Positions 6,121 to 13,197 of a stretch of 15,039 bases of DNA are shown piece by piece. The stretch covers positions 382 to 15,420 of the forward strand of contig MHYI01000152.1 in the NCBI GenBank assembly GCA_001828295.1. Reading direction: 5' to 3'. The notes below the pieces were generated by a model. That model searched no databases. It saw only the letters and a program-made list of their open reading frames with translations, and was not told the DNA's origin. Each line of letters starts with the position of its first letter. The stretch's first letter is position 1. Origin of the DNA: Planctomycetes bacterium RBG_16_41_13 (GTDB taxonomy: Bacteria; Planctomycetota; Brocadiia; Brocadiales; Brocadiaceae). The translations under genes and the position numbers were made by a program.

Positions 6121-7998
6121 ATGAGAAGCATTAAACCCCTTTATATTTCATGGATTATCGCCGTTGCGATAATTGTAGTAATTTCATTTAATCACCGGAA
6201 TGAAACAACAACCTTCTATGGCGCTGCGGAAACAAGGGAAATTGTTATTAATTCAAACAGGGCGGTGGAAGTGAAGGAGGTATACGTCCTTCCAGGACAG
6301 CAGGTAAATAAGGGTGATCCGCTTGTATTGCTTGCCAGCTCATGGTTAGACAAAGACATAAATGACATCTTCCATAAATTAAAAGAACTTAAGGAGCACT
6401 ATAACGTTAACAGAAAACTCGTCTCAGAACTAAAAAGCCTGCAAAAATATTACGCTTACAGAAACAATGCCGTTTCTGAGACCCCAATGCAAATCAAAAC
6501 GGAAGGCCGGGAACAGATCATTGAAGGGCATCTGAAATCGGACGAAAATCCTTTTGAAACCCAAATCCAAAGACTCGGGAAAGAATTGGCGCTTTTAGAG
6601 GAAGAAAAACGCAAACTCTCGGTCTTTGCACCTATTTCAGGCAAGGTTAGCACCGTCCTATGCAAGGCGGGGGAACAAGTCTCTCCCCATGACGCCATTT
6701 TGAAACTTCACACAGTATCCCCTGGGTTCATAACCGGTTATATACCCGAAAATATGTATGCCATGGTTTACGTTGGGCAGAAAACAAAAATCGTCTCCGC
6801 TACAAACCCTTCATACAACCTGACCGGAGAGGTGGTGGCGGTAGGACACAGGACCATAGAATATCCAAATAGATTAAGAAATATACTTTCCGCACAACCG
6901 CTTTATGGCAGAGAGGTGTTTGTGGAAATTCCTGAAGACAACCGTCTCTTATTAGGAGAAAAGGTCATTATAATCGTTGAACACGAAACAGGAAAACACA
7001 CGCCTGAAATAGTGAAAAACTACCACTTTTCGGAAAACAACAGCACCATAGCAACGGTCGCTGAAAAATACCCTGTAAATAATAATCCCGGAGAACCGGT
7101 TGCCATACAGGCAGACCAGTCTTTAACCGGCGGCGTTAATATTGAGGCTTCCGGCATTGTCTATCTGAAAGATATAAAAAAATACCTTGTTATCAGCGAT
7201 ACGACACAAAATGATCAATTAATACTCTATGTAATGAATAATAAAGGAAACATCGATGATGCCGTTTATTTAGAAGGTGTAAACAAAATTGACGATATGG
7301 AAGCCATTACAACAGATGAAGAGGGAAATATCTTTGTTGTGTGTTCACAAAGCAATGGGGGTAATAAAAAAAAACTTCCGGACAAAAGAAAACATCTTCT
7401 GAGAATAAAGCGGAACGGCTACTCTTTTGTATTGGATAAAAAAGTGCATTTATATGACCTGCTGAATGTCGCTGCCGGGAAAGATAAAAATGCACAATGG
7501 GCGCAATGTATCGCTTACGGGGACAATGCTATAAAAATGAATATCGAAGGAATGTTTTACCATGAAGACGCCCTTTACTTTGGTTTGAAATGGCCATTAA
7601 ACAACGGGAAGGCAGTTATCTTTAAGATCAAAAATATTCACGAAGTCTTCGATAAAGAACTGTTAGAGGAAGGAAATATCGAATTATGGAAAGAGTTTGC
7701 GCTGCAAAACAATAGTACGAAAACTCCGGCTGGCATATCAGATCTTTCTTTATACCGGAACAATTTATACATCCTTTCATACGGCAAAACCACAATGAAC
7801 GGAAAAAAGAAAAAAGCCGGCGACTTATGGGTCTATGATTTGAAGAAAGACACCCTCTCACACATGCAGCATTTTGAAAATCTAAAACCAGAAGGCGTTG
7901 TCTTTAACCCGGACGACACGACATTGCTGCTCACCTTTGATAACGGGCACAATCATCCTTCAAAAATTATGGAATTAAAAATAGCCGATGATTTATAA
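6121..7998 (+). CDS. HlyD-type membrane-fusion protein fused to a beta-propeller-like domain
   Basis: A 625-residue protein. Residues 7-23 form one N-terminal membrane anchor. Residues 47-72 (VEVKEVYVLPGQQVNKGDPL) are the first half of a lipoyl-type hairpin domain; 80-165 is a charged alpha-helical coiled-coil region; FAPISGKVS (169-177) to about 198 is the second lipoyl half. Beta-barrel-type sequence follows to about 288. This is the plan of RND/ABC adaptor proteins that bridge inner and outer membranes. Unusually, residues 340-625 form a second domain with recurring blade-like motifs: SGIVYL (344-349), DDMEAITTDEEGNIFVV (391-407), KMNIEGMFYHEDALYFGLK (472-490), GISDLSLYRNNLYIL (538-552) and PEGVVFNPDDT (590-600). 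These resemble DUF3616/phytase-like beta-propellers; I infer that fold from pattern only. Its stop overlaps the next gene's first ATG, and a TolC-like gene follows, so the pair should form an envelope conduit. Confidence 0.85.
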   Translation: MRSIKPLYISWIIAVAIIVVISFNHRNETTTFYGAAETREIVINSNRAVEVKEVYVLPGQQVNKGDPLVLLASSWLDKDINDIFHKLKELKEHYNVNRKLVSELKSLQKYYAYRNNAVSETPMQIKTEGREQIIEGHLKSDENPFETQIQRLGKELALLEEEKRKLSVFAPISGKVSTVLCKAGEQVSPHDAILKLHTVSPGFITGYIPENMYAMVYVGQKTKIVSATNPSYNLTGEVVAVGHRTIEYPNRLRNILSAQPLYGREVFVEIPEDNRLLLGEKVIIIVEHETGKHTPEIVKNYHFSENNSTIATVAEKYPVNNNPGEPVAIQADQSLTGGVNIEASGIVYLKDIKKYLVISDTTQNDQLILYVMNNKGNIDDAVYLEGVNKIDDMEAITTDEEGNIFVVCSQSNGGNKKKLPDKRKHLLRIKRNGYSFVLDKKVHLYDLLNVAAGKDKNAQWAQCIAYGDNAIKMNIEGMFYHEDALYFGLKWPLNNGKAVIFKIKNIHEVFDKELLEEGNIELWKEFALQNNSTKTPAGISDLSLYRNNLYILSYGKTTMNGKKKKAGDLWVYDLKKDTLSHMQHFENLKPEGVVFNPDDTTLLLTFDNGHNHPSKIMELKIADDL

Positions 7999-8026
7999 AT
8001 GGGTATGTTTCGTTCAGGTATTTTTT

Positions 8027-9367
8027 ATGTTTAACCGGCAGCAAAGATATATCCAAAAACAAAGCGCCGCTTTTTTTCTCAGGAAAGAACACCCTTTGCC
8101 TTTCCTGTTTTTTGCGGTGTTCTTTTCGTCCCTCTTCGTTTCTTTGCCGGTATTATGCCGCAACTCAGCAGGATTTGAGATTGCCATCGGGGATTTTCTG
8201 GCTTCGGCCAAAATTGATCTTCTCTTAAAGAATCAGGAAGAAAAGATATCCTATCTCCACACTACTTCTCCAAACACGCCATTCCTCAACAAGGCCGAAT
8301 TGAGAACCCGGACGGACGAGGGTTTTGACCAGTCCGGACAGCGTTATTCCCTGCGTTTGTATCCTAACGGACAGGGAGAAACAAAGGCAGGGAAAAAGGT
8401 ATACCATGCAACGGTAAAATCAAATAGAACGCAGTATGACTTGCTTCTGCACAGGGCATTAAAAAAACGGTACATCCTGGTAATAAACTTGTTGAAGGAA
8501 TTGGATTACCTGGACTTGAAAAAGAAACTAATGCTCGTACAGGAAGATAAAGCGATTGTTTTAAACAGCAGGATAAATACCCCTGATTTCAGGATAACAG
8601 AATTGATTAAAGCGAAAGATACTTTGGTTGAGCTACAGATTGAGATTATCGGGCTGGAAAATAAAATAAGCGCCGTTGAGGAATCAATCCGGTCGTGTAT
8701 GCAGACAGAAGATTCGATTGCGCTTAAAGGGGAAACCTTGGCCGGCGTCGATCTGGTGAGGAAAACATTTCTGCAATTTGACCACCATGTTGACGACGAT
8801 AACATCTATTTAAAAAACAGCAATTACGATAAAGAAATCGTACAAGGCATGTATGAACTTGAAAAAGCAGAGGGGAAGCGATATATCAATTTCTTTGAGG
8901 CCGCATATGATAATGATGAAGGCGGTCGTCCGTCTGATTCAATTTCTTTTGGAGTAGGCATAAACCTTCCCTTCATTCGTTCCAACCGCATGGAGGTTAA
9001 TCGCAGAAAACTTCAATTTTTATCTGCAAAGGGCGAAAACGAAGAACTAAAAAGGTCTCTGGGAGAAAATGTGCGATTACTTTCCGGTGAAATGAACAAC
9101 ATGTTTCGGCAGTATGATGTGCTTATGGAAGAAAAAACAACGGGCGGCACGGAATCAGCACTAAAAAAATATATGGAAACAGAAGGCATCGATCCGCTAA
9201 TGCTGCTGGATATGCAGGAAAGCATTGTTAAAACGGACATCCTCATTAAGCAAAAGCAATATGAAATTTACACAAAGTACCTTGAATACCTGGATATTTC
9301 AGGACAATTAACCAGACACCCTATTCGAAATTATCTTTCCCCGGACTTAGAGCAAATAGAGTTATAA
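8027..9367 (+). CDS. TolC-like outer membrane factor
   Basis: Contains a signal sequence (basic stretch, then hydrophobic PFLFFAVFFSSLFVSLPVLC) followed by long amphipathic helices. SISFGVGINLPFI followed by NRMEVNRRKLQ resembles the outer-membrane-factor strand-to-helix segment (usual pattern GxxLxLPLF...R). The C-terminal DPLMLLDMQESIVKTDIL and YLEYLDISGQL match the last helix of TolC-family proteins. Overall similarity to well-known TolC proteins looks low, and one of the two usual repeats seems diverged. I place the start at ATG 8027 (CAGG at 8015-8018, eight-base spacing), giving 446 residues; an in-frame ATG at 7988, overlapping the previous stop, would add 13. With the adjacent membrane-fusion gene it forms a two-component envelope channel without its own obvious ABC or RND pump. 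The VTC gene starts five bases after its stop. Confidence 0.75.
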   Translation: MFNRQQRYIQKQSAAFFLRKEHPLPFLFFAVFFSSLFVSLPVLCRNSAGFEIAIGDFLASAKIDLLLKNQEEKISYLHTTSPNTPFLNKAELRTRTDEGFDQSGQRYSLRLYPNGQGETKAGKKVYHATVKSNRTQYDLLLHRALKKRYILVINLLKELDYLDLKKKLMLVQEDKAIVLNSRINTPDFRITELIKAKDTLVELQIEIIGLENKISAVEESIRSCMQTEDSIALKGETLAGVDLVRKTFLQFDHHVDDDNIYLKNSNYDKEIVQGMYELEKAEGKRYINFFEAAYDNDEGGRPSDSISFGVGINLPFIRSNRMEVNRRKLQFLSAKGENEELKRSLGENVRLLSGEMNNMFRQYDVLMEEKTTGGTESALKKYMETEGIDPLMLLDMQESIVKTDILIKQKQYEIYTKYLEYLDISGQLTRHPIRNYLSPDLEQIEL

Positions 9368-9371
9368 ATAT

Positions 9372-10175
9372 ATGTTTGAAGAGACAGCGCTAACCATCCG
9401 GAGGCGATACGAGTCGAAATTTGTCATTCCAAAAGAAATGATAGAACCCATTTCGCGTTTTGCCTCCATTTATTGCTCTCCCGACAAACATTCTTCAAAT
9501 ACTGATAATGGTTTTTATTGCATAAACAATCTGCATTTTGATACCCCAGATTATTTATTTCTTATGCAAAGGCTGGACAAATGTAACAAAAGATTTCATC
9601 TGAGGATTCGTTCGTATCCCAATTCCAAAAAGTATCTCTGCTTTCTTGAAGTGAAAGAGAAGACCGGGGATATCGTCAACAAATACAGGGCGCCTCTTTA
9701 TGATGAAAACTGGCGCAGGATGTTTGAAGACCCGGATTATTCATTGTGTGAAGAAAAAGATTTTGACCCGAATTCGTCCAAAACGCATTTCCTGAAGATG
9801 GCATATTTCTATAATGCAACGCCTAAAATGTTGTCTCAATATTGGAGGAAGGCATATGTATCCAATGTGAATGAATATGCGAGGGTAACGTTCGACACCG
9901 ATCTGAGATTTCAGCCGGCAGAGGGGTATTGTATTATTCCGGACGAGAATAAAATGGTTTCACTGGATGACGAAACGCTTTTCGCCCCCGAATGCAACGT
10001 CATACTGGAACTCAAGTGTTACACCATGCAGGTACCTTTATGGATGATCGATCTTATCCGGCATTTTAATCTCCAACGGCGGGGTTTTTCAAAATACGTC
10101 GCAGGCATTATGAATGTCCTGCAACTTTACAAATATGATTCCGGGGTGAGACAGTCATCATCTGTGTTGTTTTAA
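9372..10175 (+). CDS. VTC-domain polyphosphate polymerase
   Basis: A 267-residue soluble protein of the VTC family (CYTH/triphosphate tunnel fold), which in Vtc4 transfers the gamma-phosphate of ATP onto a growing polyphosphate chain. The tunnel's charged residues are recognisable: RRYESKFVI (11-19, K16), FHLRIRSY (75-82, R78 and R80), FLEVKEK (91-97, E93 and K95), YARVTFDTDLRF (169-180, R171), VILELKCY (210-217, E213 and K215) and GFSKYVAGI (238-246, K241). All key basic and acidic positions appear present, so an active enzyme is expected. There is no membrane span; the substrate side is cytoplasmic. It closes the cluster with DUF4956, membrane-fusion and TolC-like genes. The Shine-Dalgarno is weak; coupling to the preceding gene is likely. 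Thirteen bases downstream a convergent gene ends, with no clear terminator. Confidence 0.88.
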   Translation: MFEETALTIRRRYESKFVIPKEMIEPISRFASIYCSPDKHSSNTDNGFYCINNLHFDTPDYLFLMQRLDKCNKRFHLRIRSYPNSKKYLCFLEVKEKTGDIVNKYRAPLYDENWRRMFEDPDYSLCEEKDFDPNSSKTHFLKMAYFYNATPKMLSQYWRKAYVSNVNEYARVTFDTDLRFQPAEGYCIIPDENKMVSLDDETLFAPECNVILELKCYTMQVPLWMIDLIRHFNLQRRGFSKYVAGIMNVLQLYKYDSGVRQSSSVLF

Positions 10176-10188
10176 CACGGAATTAAAG

Positions 10189-10938
10189 TTATGATTTACG
10201 ACCAAGGCGCCATTGCTCCAATTCCTTTTTTAATGGCAGCCAATATTCCCGATCTTTTTTCCTTTCGGCGCTTTCTTCTTGCATGAGGAGAGATTCAATT
10301 TCTTCCACGTTTTGGTTTAATACTGCTTTAAGCAGTGGCCGGGTAGGTATAAGACTTTTACATAATGCAGCATTTTTCCTTGCTATTTCCATGAGTAAAA
10401 CAGGAGTCCTGCATTCCATGAGCCAGAAAACGATCTTTTCTTTCCCGGCTTTTCTATAACCCTGCGTGACGTCGGTTTCAATGAGACGGCGAATCATGGG
10501 CCAGTCCTTTTCGCGCTGCGTCTTTTTAGCCTGAATTAAATCCGGTAGTGAAAGAATACCCATCTCACCAATCTCCGGCAACTTTACAATGGACCTTCTC
10601 TCCCATAATTGCTCAAAATCGGAACAGCCTCGCATTTTAGCCATCATGTCAATGCGCAAGCCTTCTACCCCTTCTGCATTGCAACGGAAATGGCATGCAT
10701 GACCTCGTCTGAGTACTTGTTTGCCCAGTGGCGGCACAAATATGGTTTCAGCTTTCAAACATTTCAGCGCCTTTTTTATAGCTGAAATGTTCTTTGTATC
10801 AATTCCGATAGAAAAATCTATATCACGACTGAATTCAGATCCGCCGTATAAAATGCACGCCTGGCCTCCCATGAGCAGGTATCGAACGCTGCAATTCTGG
10901 AAAGTCAAAAGGGCTTTGTGAATCGGGTTCTGGATCAA
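10189..10938 (-). CDS. Nucleotidyltransferase-fold protein (MNT/AbiEii-like)
   Basis: Contains the minimal nucleotidyltransferase motif: VRYLLMGGQACILYGG (Gly-Gly pair) followed by SRDIDFSI, whose two aspartates would bind metal, and a third acidic residue in LRIDMMAK. The C-terminal half is helical and charged (EEIESLLMQEESAERKK). Such proteins act as nucleotidyltransferase antitoxins/toxins or tRNA/protein modifiers; the substrate here is unknown. I start it at TTG 10938-10936 because GGAGG (10948-10944) sits five bases upstream. A TTG at 10950 is also in frame. No ATG is available before the motif except inside the domain. The start lies within the small upstream gene in a different frame (about 100-bp overlap), which argues for translational coupling. 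Confidence 0.75.
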   Translation of the reverse strand: MIQNPIHKALLTFQNCSVRYLLMGGQACILYGGSEFSRDIDFSIGIDTKNISAIKKALKCLKAETIFVPPLGKQVLRRGHACHFRCNAEGVEGLRIDMMAKMRGCSDFEQLWERRSIVKLPEIGEMGILSLPDLIQAKKTQREKDWPMIRRLIETDVTQGYRKAGKEKIVFWLMECRTPVLLMEIARKNAALCKSLIPTRPLLKAVLNQNVEEIESLLMQEESAERKKDREYWLPLKKELEQWRLGRKS

Positions 10939-11062
10939 AACTCCCTCCAAGTTCTAAATATATCGGCCAAAGTTTAGAGCTTTCAATGTATCTCTGTTCA
11001 GGTGTTAATTTCGCCCAATCTTCTTGTTCTTCATTAAAAAATAGCTTTAAATTTATTTGCAT
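10835..11062 (-). CDS. Small conserved hypothetical protein overlapping the nucleotidyltransferase gene
   Basis: A 75-residue acidic protein from ATG 11062 (an in-frame TTG at 11095 would add 11 residues). It contains WAKLTPEQRYIESSKLWPIY, then LELGGSFDPEPDSQSPFDF, and ends SIPAHGRPGVHFIRRI. I recall this plan, with the C-terminal proline-rich DPEPDxQSPF and AHGRPG, as a recurring small conserved protein in bacteria, which suggests that the whole frame including the overlap is genuinely coded. It overlaps the nucleotidyltransferase reading frame by about 104 bp. Function is unknown. The two-gene overlap suggests a pair acting together, and a toxin-antitoxin-like role is one possibility without direct support. 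The Shine-Dalgarno is weak. Confidence 0.6.
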   Translation of the reverse strand: MQINLKLFFNEEQEDWAKLTPEQRYIESSKLWPIYLELGGSFDPEPDSQSPFDFPELQRSIPAHGRPGVHFIRRI

Positions 11063-11099
11063 GGGTAATTTTTCTCTATTCTGAACTATACTCAAGGGG

Positions 11100-11184
11100 G
11101 TTCACAAAATATGATTCAAGAAATGCTATAACTATTTATGTTAACAAAAGTTAAATCTAATTTTAGAAATCCCTATTTGTGAAC
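11100..11184. repeat. Inverted repeat flanking the promoter region of the overlapping gene pair
   Basis: GTTCACAAAATA at 11100-11111 is matched in inverted orientation by TATTTGTGAAC at 11174-11184 (one-base indel). The AT-rich interior holds a TTAAC-4-GTTAA palindrome and weak -10-like hexamers on the minus strand (TATAGC), i.e. a plausible promoter/operator region for the genes starting at 11095/11062. A separate palindrome CGCAAAAATTTTGCG lies at 11198-11212. Confidence 0.4.
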
Positions 11185-11228
11185 TCATACAGTATACCGC
11201 AAAAATTTTGCGATGGTGAGGGTTGCTT

Positions 11229-11275
11229 AGAATATTATCGTCGTTCTGTCCGGTTTCCAAAGTTTATGACCCGGT
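11229..11275. repeat. Degenerate copy of the leader of the coiled-coil gene
   Basis: The stretch beginning AGAATATTATCGTCGTTCTG is an imperfect direct repeat of 11698-11745 (AGAATATTATCATTGTTCTG and onward), which is the 5' leader of the coiled-coil gene at 11287-11682. The two copies therefore flank that gene. This may be a remnant of a tandem duplication. Confidence 0.5.
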
Positions 11276-11286
11276 GTGTGGGGGTA

Positions 11287-11682
11287 TTATAATATCTTTG
11301 CGACTGCAACTGCAATGCTCGTGCAGCCTGCGACGATAGCAAATATTTTCATGAGCAGATCGGAGTGTGAGGCTTTTATGCGCCATTCCAAAGTAGTCAT
11401 TTCTGTGTGCATTTCTTTGCGAAACCCATCGAATTGTTTATTAACGCCGTCGAATCTATTATTAACATCATCAAATCTTTTATTAACGTCATCAAATTTT
11501 TTATTAATCTCGTCGAATTGCCTGTTTGTGTCTTCGTGCATTCTGCTGATAAAGTCTTTTAAACTCTGCTGTCCGTCAACGTGGGATTGCTCTATAATGT
11601 CCGTAAGCACCTCGGCTTGTTCGTGCGGGAATCCGGCCGCTTCTAACTTTCTGATATTGCTGAGTTCTTTGGTTATTGGCAT
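11287..11682 (-). CDS. Heptad-repeat coiled-coil protein with C-terminal membrane anchor (DUF1640-like)
   Basis: A 131-residue protein. The N-terminus (LEAAGFPHEQAEVLTDII, 13-30) resembles the start of DUF1640/CCDC90-type proteins. Residues 53-87 are five tandem seven-residue units (NRQFDEI, NKKFDDV, NKRFDDV, NNRFDGV, NKQFDGF), a highly regular coiled coil. Residues 111-130 form one membrane span (IFAIVAGCTSIAVAVAKIL) at the extreme C-terminus, a tail-anchor topology. GGAG at 11692-11689 with six-base spacing strongly supports the ATG. Function is unknown; coiled-coil tail-anchored proteins of this kind are abundant in some genomes and may scaffold membrane complexes. A partial copy of its leader lies beyond its stop, hinting that tandem paralogues once stood here. 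Confidence 0.75.
   Translation of the reverse strand: MPITKELSNIRKLEAAGFPHEQAEVLTDIIEQSHVDGQQSLKDFISRMHEDTNRQFDEINKKFDDVNKRFDDVNNRFDGVNKQFDGFRKEMHTEMTTLEWRIKASHSDLLMKIFAIVAGCTSIAVAVAKIL
11422..11526. repeat. Five tandem 21-bp coding repeats
   Basis: Codons 53-87 of the coiled-coil gene are five imperfect 21-base units, each coding one heptad with the FD(D/E/G) core. On the plus strand the recurring pattern is ATCAAATCTTTTATTAACG. Copy number could vary by slippage. Confidence 0.75.
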
Positions 11683-11810
11683 TTTAGTCTCCTGGTGAGA
11701 ATATTATCATTGTTCTGCCTGATTTTCAACGTTTATCGCTGATTGTGTTTTTTTACAATAGCTAAAAAGCGAGGGTGGGTGGTTTTCTTTCGCCTTACGA
11801 ATATATTGAA

Positions 11811-12362
11811 TTAAACCGGCCCTTCAAACAACGCGGACACCGGAACAGAGAAGCCCTCCAGAACGCCCTCTCCTTCCAAAACATCCTTATTTGTAAGGAG
11901 CTTGTGTGGAGATGAGGAGTGATACACCGTAACGGTTTGCTCTTCCGGGTTGACTACCCATGCCAGCTTTGTGTCGTTCTCGAAATATTCAACGATTTTT
12001 CCATGCACGCCTTCTATGGTATCAGACGGCGAAAGAACCTCCACTGCGAGGTCCGGTGATCCCTTAAAAAACCCTTTTGGCAGCCGATCGAGTTTTTGCA
12101 GTCGTTCCTTACGTATGAAGGATACATCTGGACATCTAAGGTTTTCGGATTTCATCCAACAGCCCAGGTCTGGGCCGCAAACTGCTCCGAGCTTGTGTTC
12201 GGAAACAAATTTCTTTAATATGAAAACAATGTTTGCCACAATAATTTCGTGTTCAAATCCCGCTGGCACCATAGTAAATTCTCCATTAATTAATTCGTGT
12301 TTATATCCATTTTTTGGTATAGACATAATCATCTTTTCTGTCCATTTTTTTGTTGTTTCCAT
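11811..12362 (-). CDS. Uma2 family (DUF820) PD-(D/E)XK nuclease-fold protein
   Basis: A 183-residue protein with the full Uma2 plan: YKHELINGEF (20-29), CPDVSFIRKERL (77-88), the catalytic-type SPDLAVEVLSPSDT (102-115; D104 and E108) followed by K122 in GKIVEYFEND, and the strand LAWVVNPEEQTVTVY. The acidic residues and the lysine expected of a PD-(D/E)XK site are all present, so the fold is intact. The biological role of this abundant family is not established; copies are often numerous and associated with mobile regions. An AGGAGG lies about ten bases upstream of the ATG. Directly upstream is a tandem heptamer repeat (12417-12472). It is probably monocistronic. Confidence 0.9.
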   Translation of the reverse strand: METTKKWTEKMIMSIPKNGYKHELINGEFTMVPAGFEHEIIVANIVFILKKFVSEHKLGAVCGPDLGCWMKSENLRCPDVSFIRKERLQKLDRLPKGFFKGSPDLAVEVLSPSDTIEGVHGKIVEYFENDTKLAWVVNPEEQTVTVYHSSSPHKLLTNKDVLEGEGVLEGFSVPVSALFEGPV

Positions 12363-12416
12363 GCCAGCAAGACCTCCTTTTCGGGTTTACGATTTTAGAT
12401 TTTAGACTTAGAAAAT

Positions 12417-12472
12417 CGTACTTCGTAAATCGTACTTCGTACTTCGTACTTCGTACTTCGTAAATCGTACTT
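12417..12472. repeat. Tandem heptamers (CGTACTT type)
   Basis: Eight perfect-register 7-base units run from 12417 to 12472: CGTACTT or CGTAAAT. Less regular 7-base units extend to about 12390, where TACGATTTT pairs with AAAATCGTA near 12412-12420. The units resemble the reverse complement of the AAGTACG/AAATACG units near 1294-1330. The tract lies just upstream of the Uma2 gene. The rest of the roughly 450-bp gap to the next tRNA shows no gene. Confidence 0.85.
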
Positions 12473-12680
12473 CTAAAAATGTAGGATTATAAAATCTTTT
12501 TTAATTCTACAGTATCCATTATTGCTTTTCCAATGCTTTTCCAACGGTAAAATAGATCCCTTTTGACTTTCAAGCTTGTTGAAAAGCTTCTTGACTAAAA
12601 CGAACGTTTCTTATAAAATTTCAAAACCATGCGTTATTTACAAAATACGACTAACTTGACAAAACATTCGAAGGTAAAAC

Positions 12681-12743
12681 TTACAGCATTTTATTACAGC
12701 GCTTTAGCTCAAAACACTCGCGATTTTGATGTAAATGCTGTAA
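12681..12743. repeat. 11-bp inverted repeat upstream of tRNA-Arg
   Basis: TTACAGCATTT at 12681-12691 is perfectly complementary to AAATGCTGTAA at 12733-12743. It lies 70-130 bases before the tRNA. A TTGACA at 12656-12661 lies just upstream, but I see no good -10 box at standard spacing. It could be regulatory or another dispersed palindrome. Confidence 0.45.
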
Positions 12744-12811
12744 ATATTGCAAACGATATTGTTGTTGCCTGGTGTTTTAAGTGTGCAGTTTTTTAAAGCC
12801 CTTAAGGTTTT

Positions 12812-12885
12812 GCGCCCATAGCTCAATTGGATAGAGTCACGGACTACGAATCCGGAGGTTGGAGGTTCAAGTCCTCCTGGGCGCG
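12812..12885 (+). tRNA. tRNA-Arg (anticodon ACG)
   Basis: A 74-base cloverleaf. Acceptor GCGCCCA (12812-12818) pairs with TGGGCGC (12878-12884); the discriminator is G. The anticodon loop CTACGAA places ACG at 12846-12848; the T-arm is GGAGG-TTCAAGT-CCTCC. CCA is not encoded. A34 must be deaminated to inosine to read CGU/CGC/CGA, and the responsible enzyme gene, tadA, lies about 310 bases downstream on the same strand. Confidence 0.95.
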
Positions 12886-13142
12886 TTTTACTTAACTGTC
12901 TACCGTCTTTCCTTTTCCTATACCCGGTTGTGTTTTGCCCCATAGAATGCATACCAAATAAGTTGAGGTGTTTTATCATAGATGATGAACGGCATCGGAA
13001 TTGATTCATAATTAAAGAGCGCGGATATACATAAATTTTTTTAACAATGCCGGGATTGAGATTTTATACCTATCTCACAACGCAGCATAGCCGCAACCAA
13101 AAAGATTTTAATCACGAAACACACAGAGAATACGATGGAATT

Positions 13143-13174
13143 GTAAGGGCATGTTGCAACGTGCCTCCCCCTAC
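13143..13174. repeat. Imperfect palindrome upstream of tadA
   Basis: GTAAGGGCATGTTGCAACGT followed by GCCTCCCCCTAC is an imperfect palindrome centred on GTTGCAAC. It resembles the type of dispersed GTAGGGGC...GCCCCTAC repeats I know from many environmental bacterial genomes. It ends 23 bases before the tadA start. The remainder of 12886-13197 shows no gene. Confidence 0.55.
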
Positions 13175-13197
13175 AAAAGAGTTTTTTCAGGGATAAT

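Noticed and set aside
5939..6124. 61-codon plus-strand frame in the repeat gap
   Set aside because: It starts inside the heptamer tract (QIVDCRLPAVEG) and shows no independent coding signal.
12704..13009. Minus-strand open frame of 101 codons containing GGLEPPTSGFVVRDSIQLSYG
   Set aside because: It is the reverse-strand reading of tRNA-Arg; this peptide is a well-known artefact of tRNA genes.
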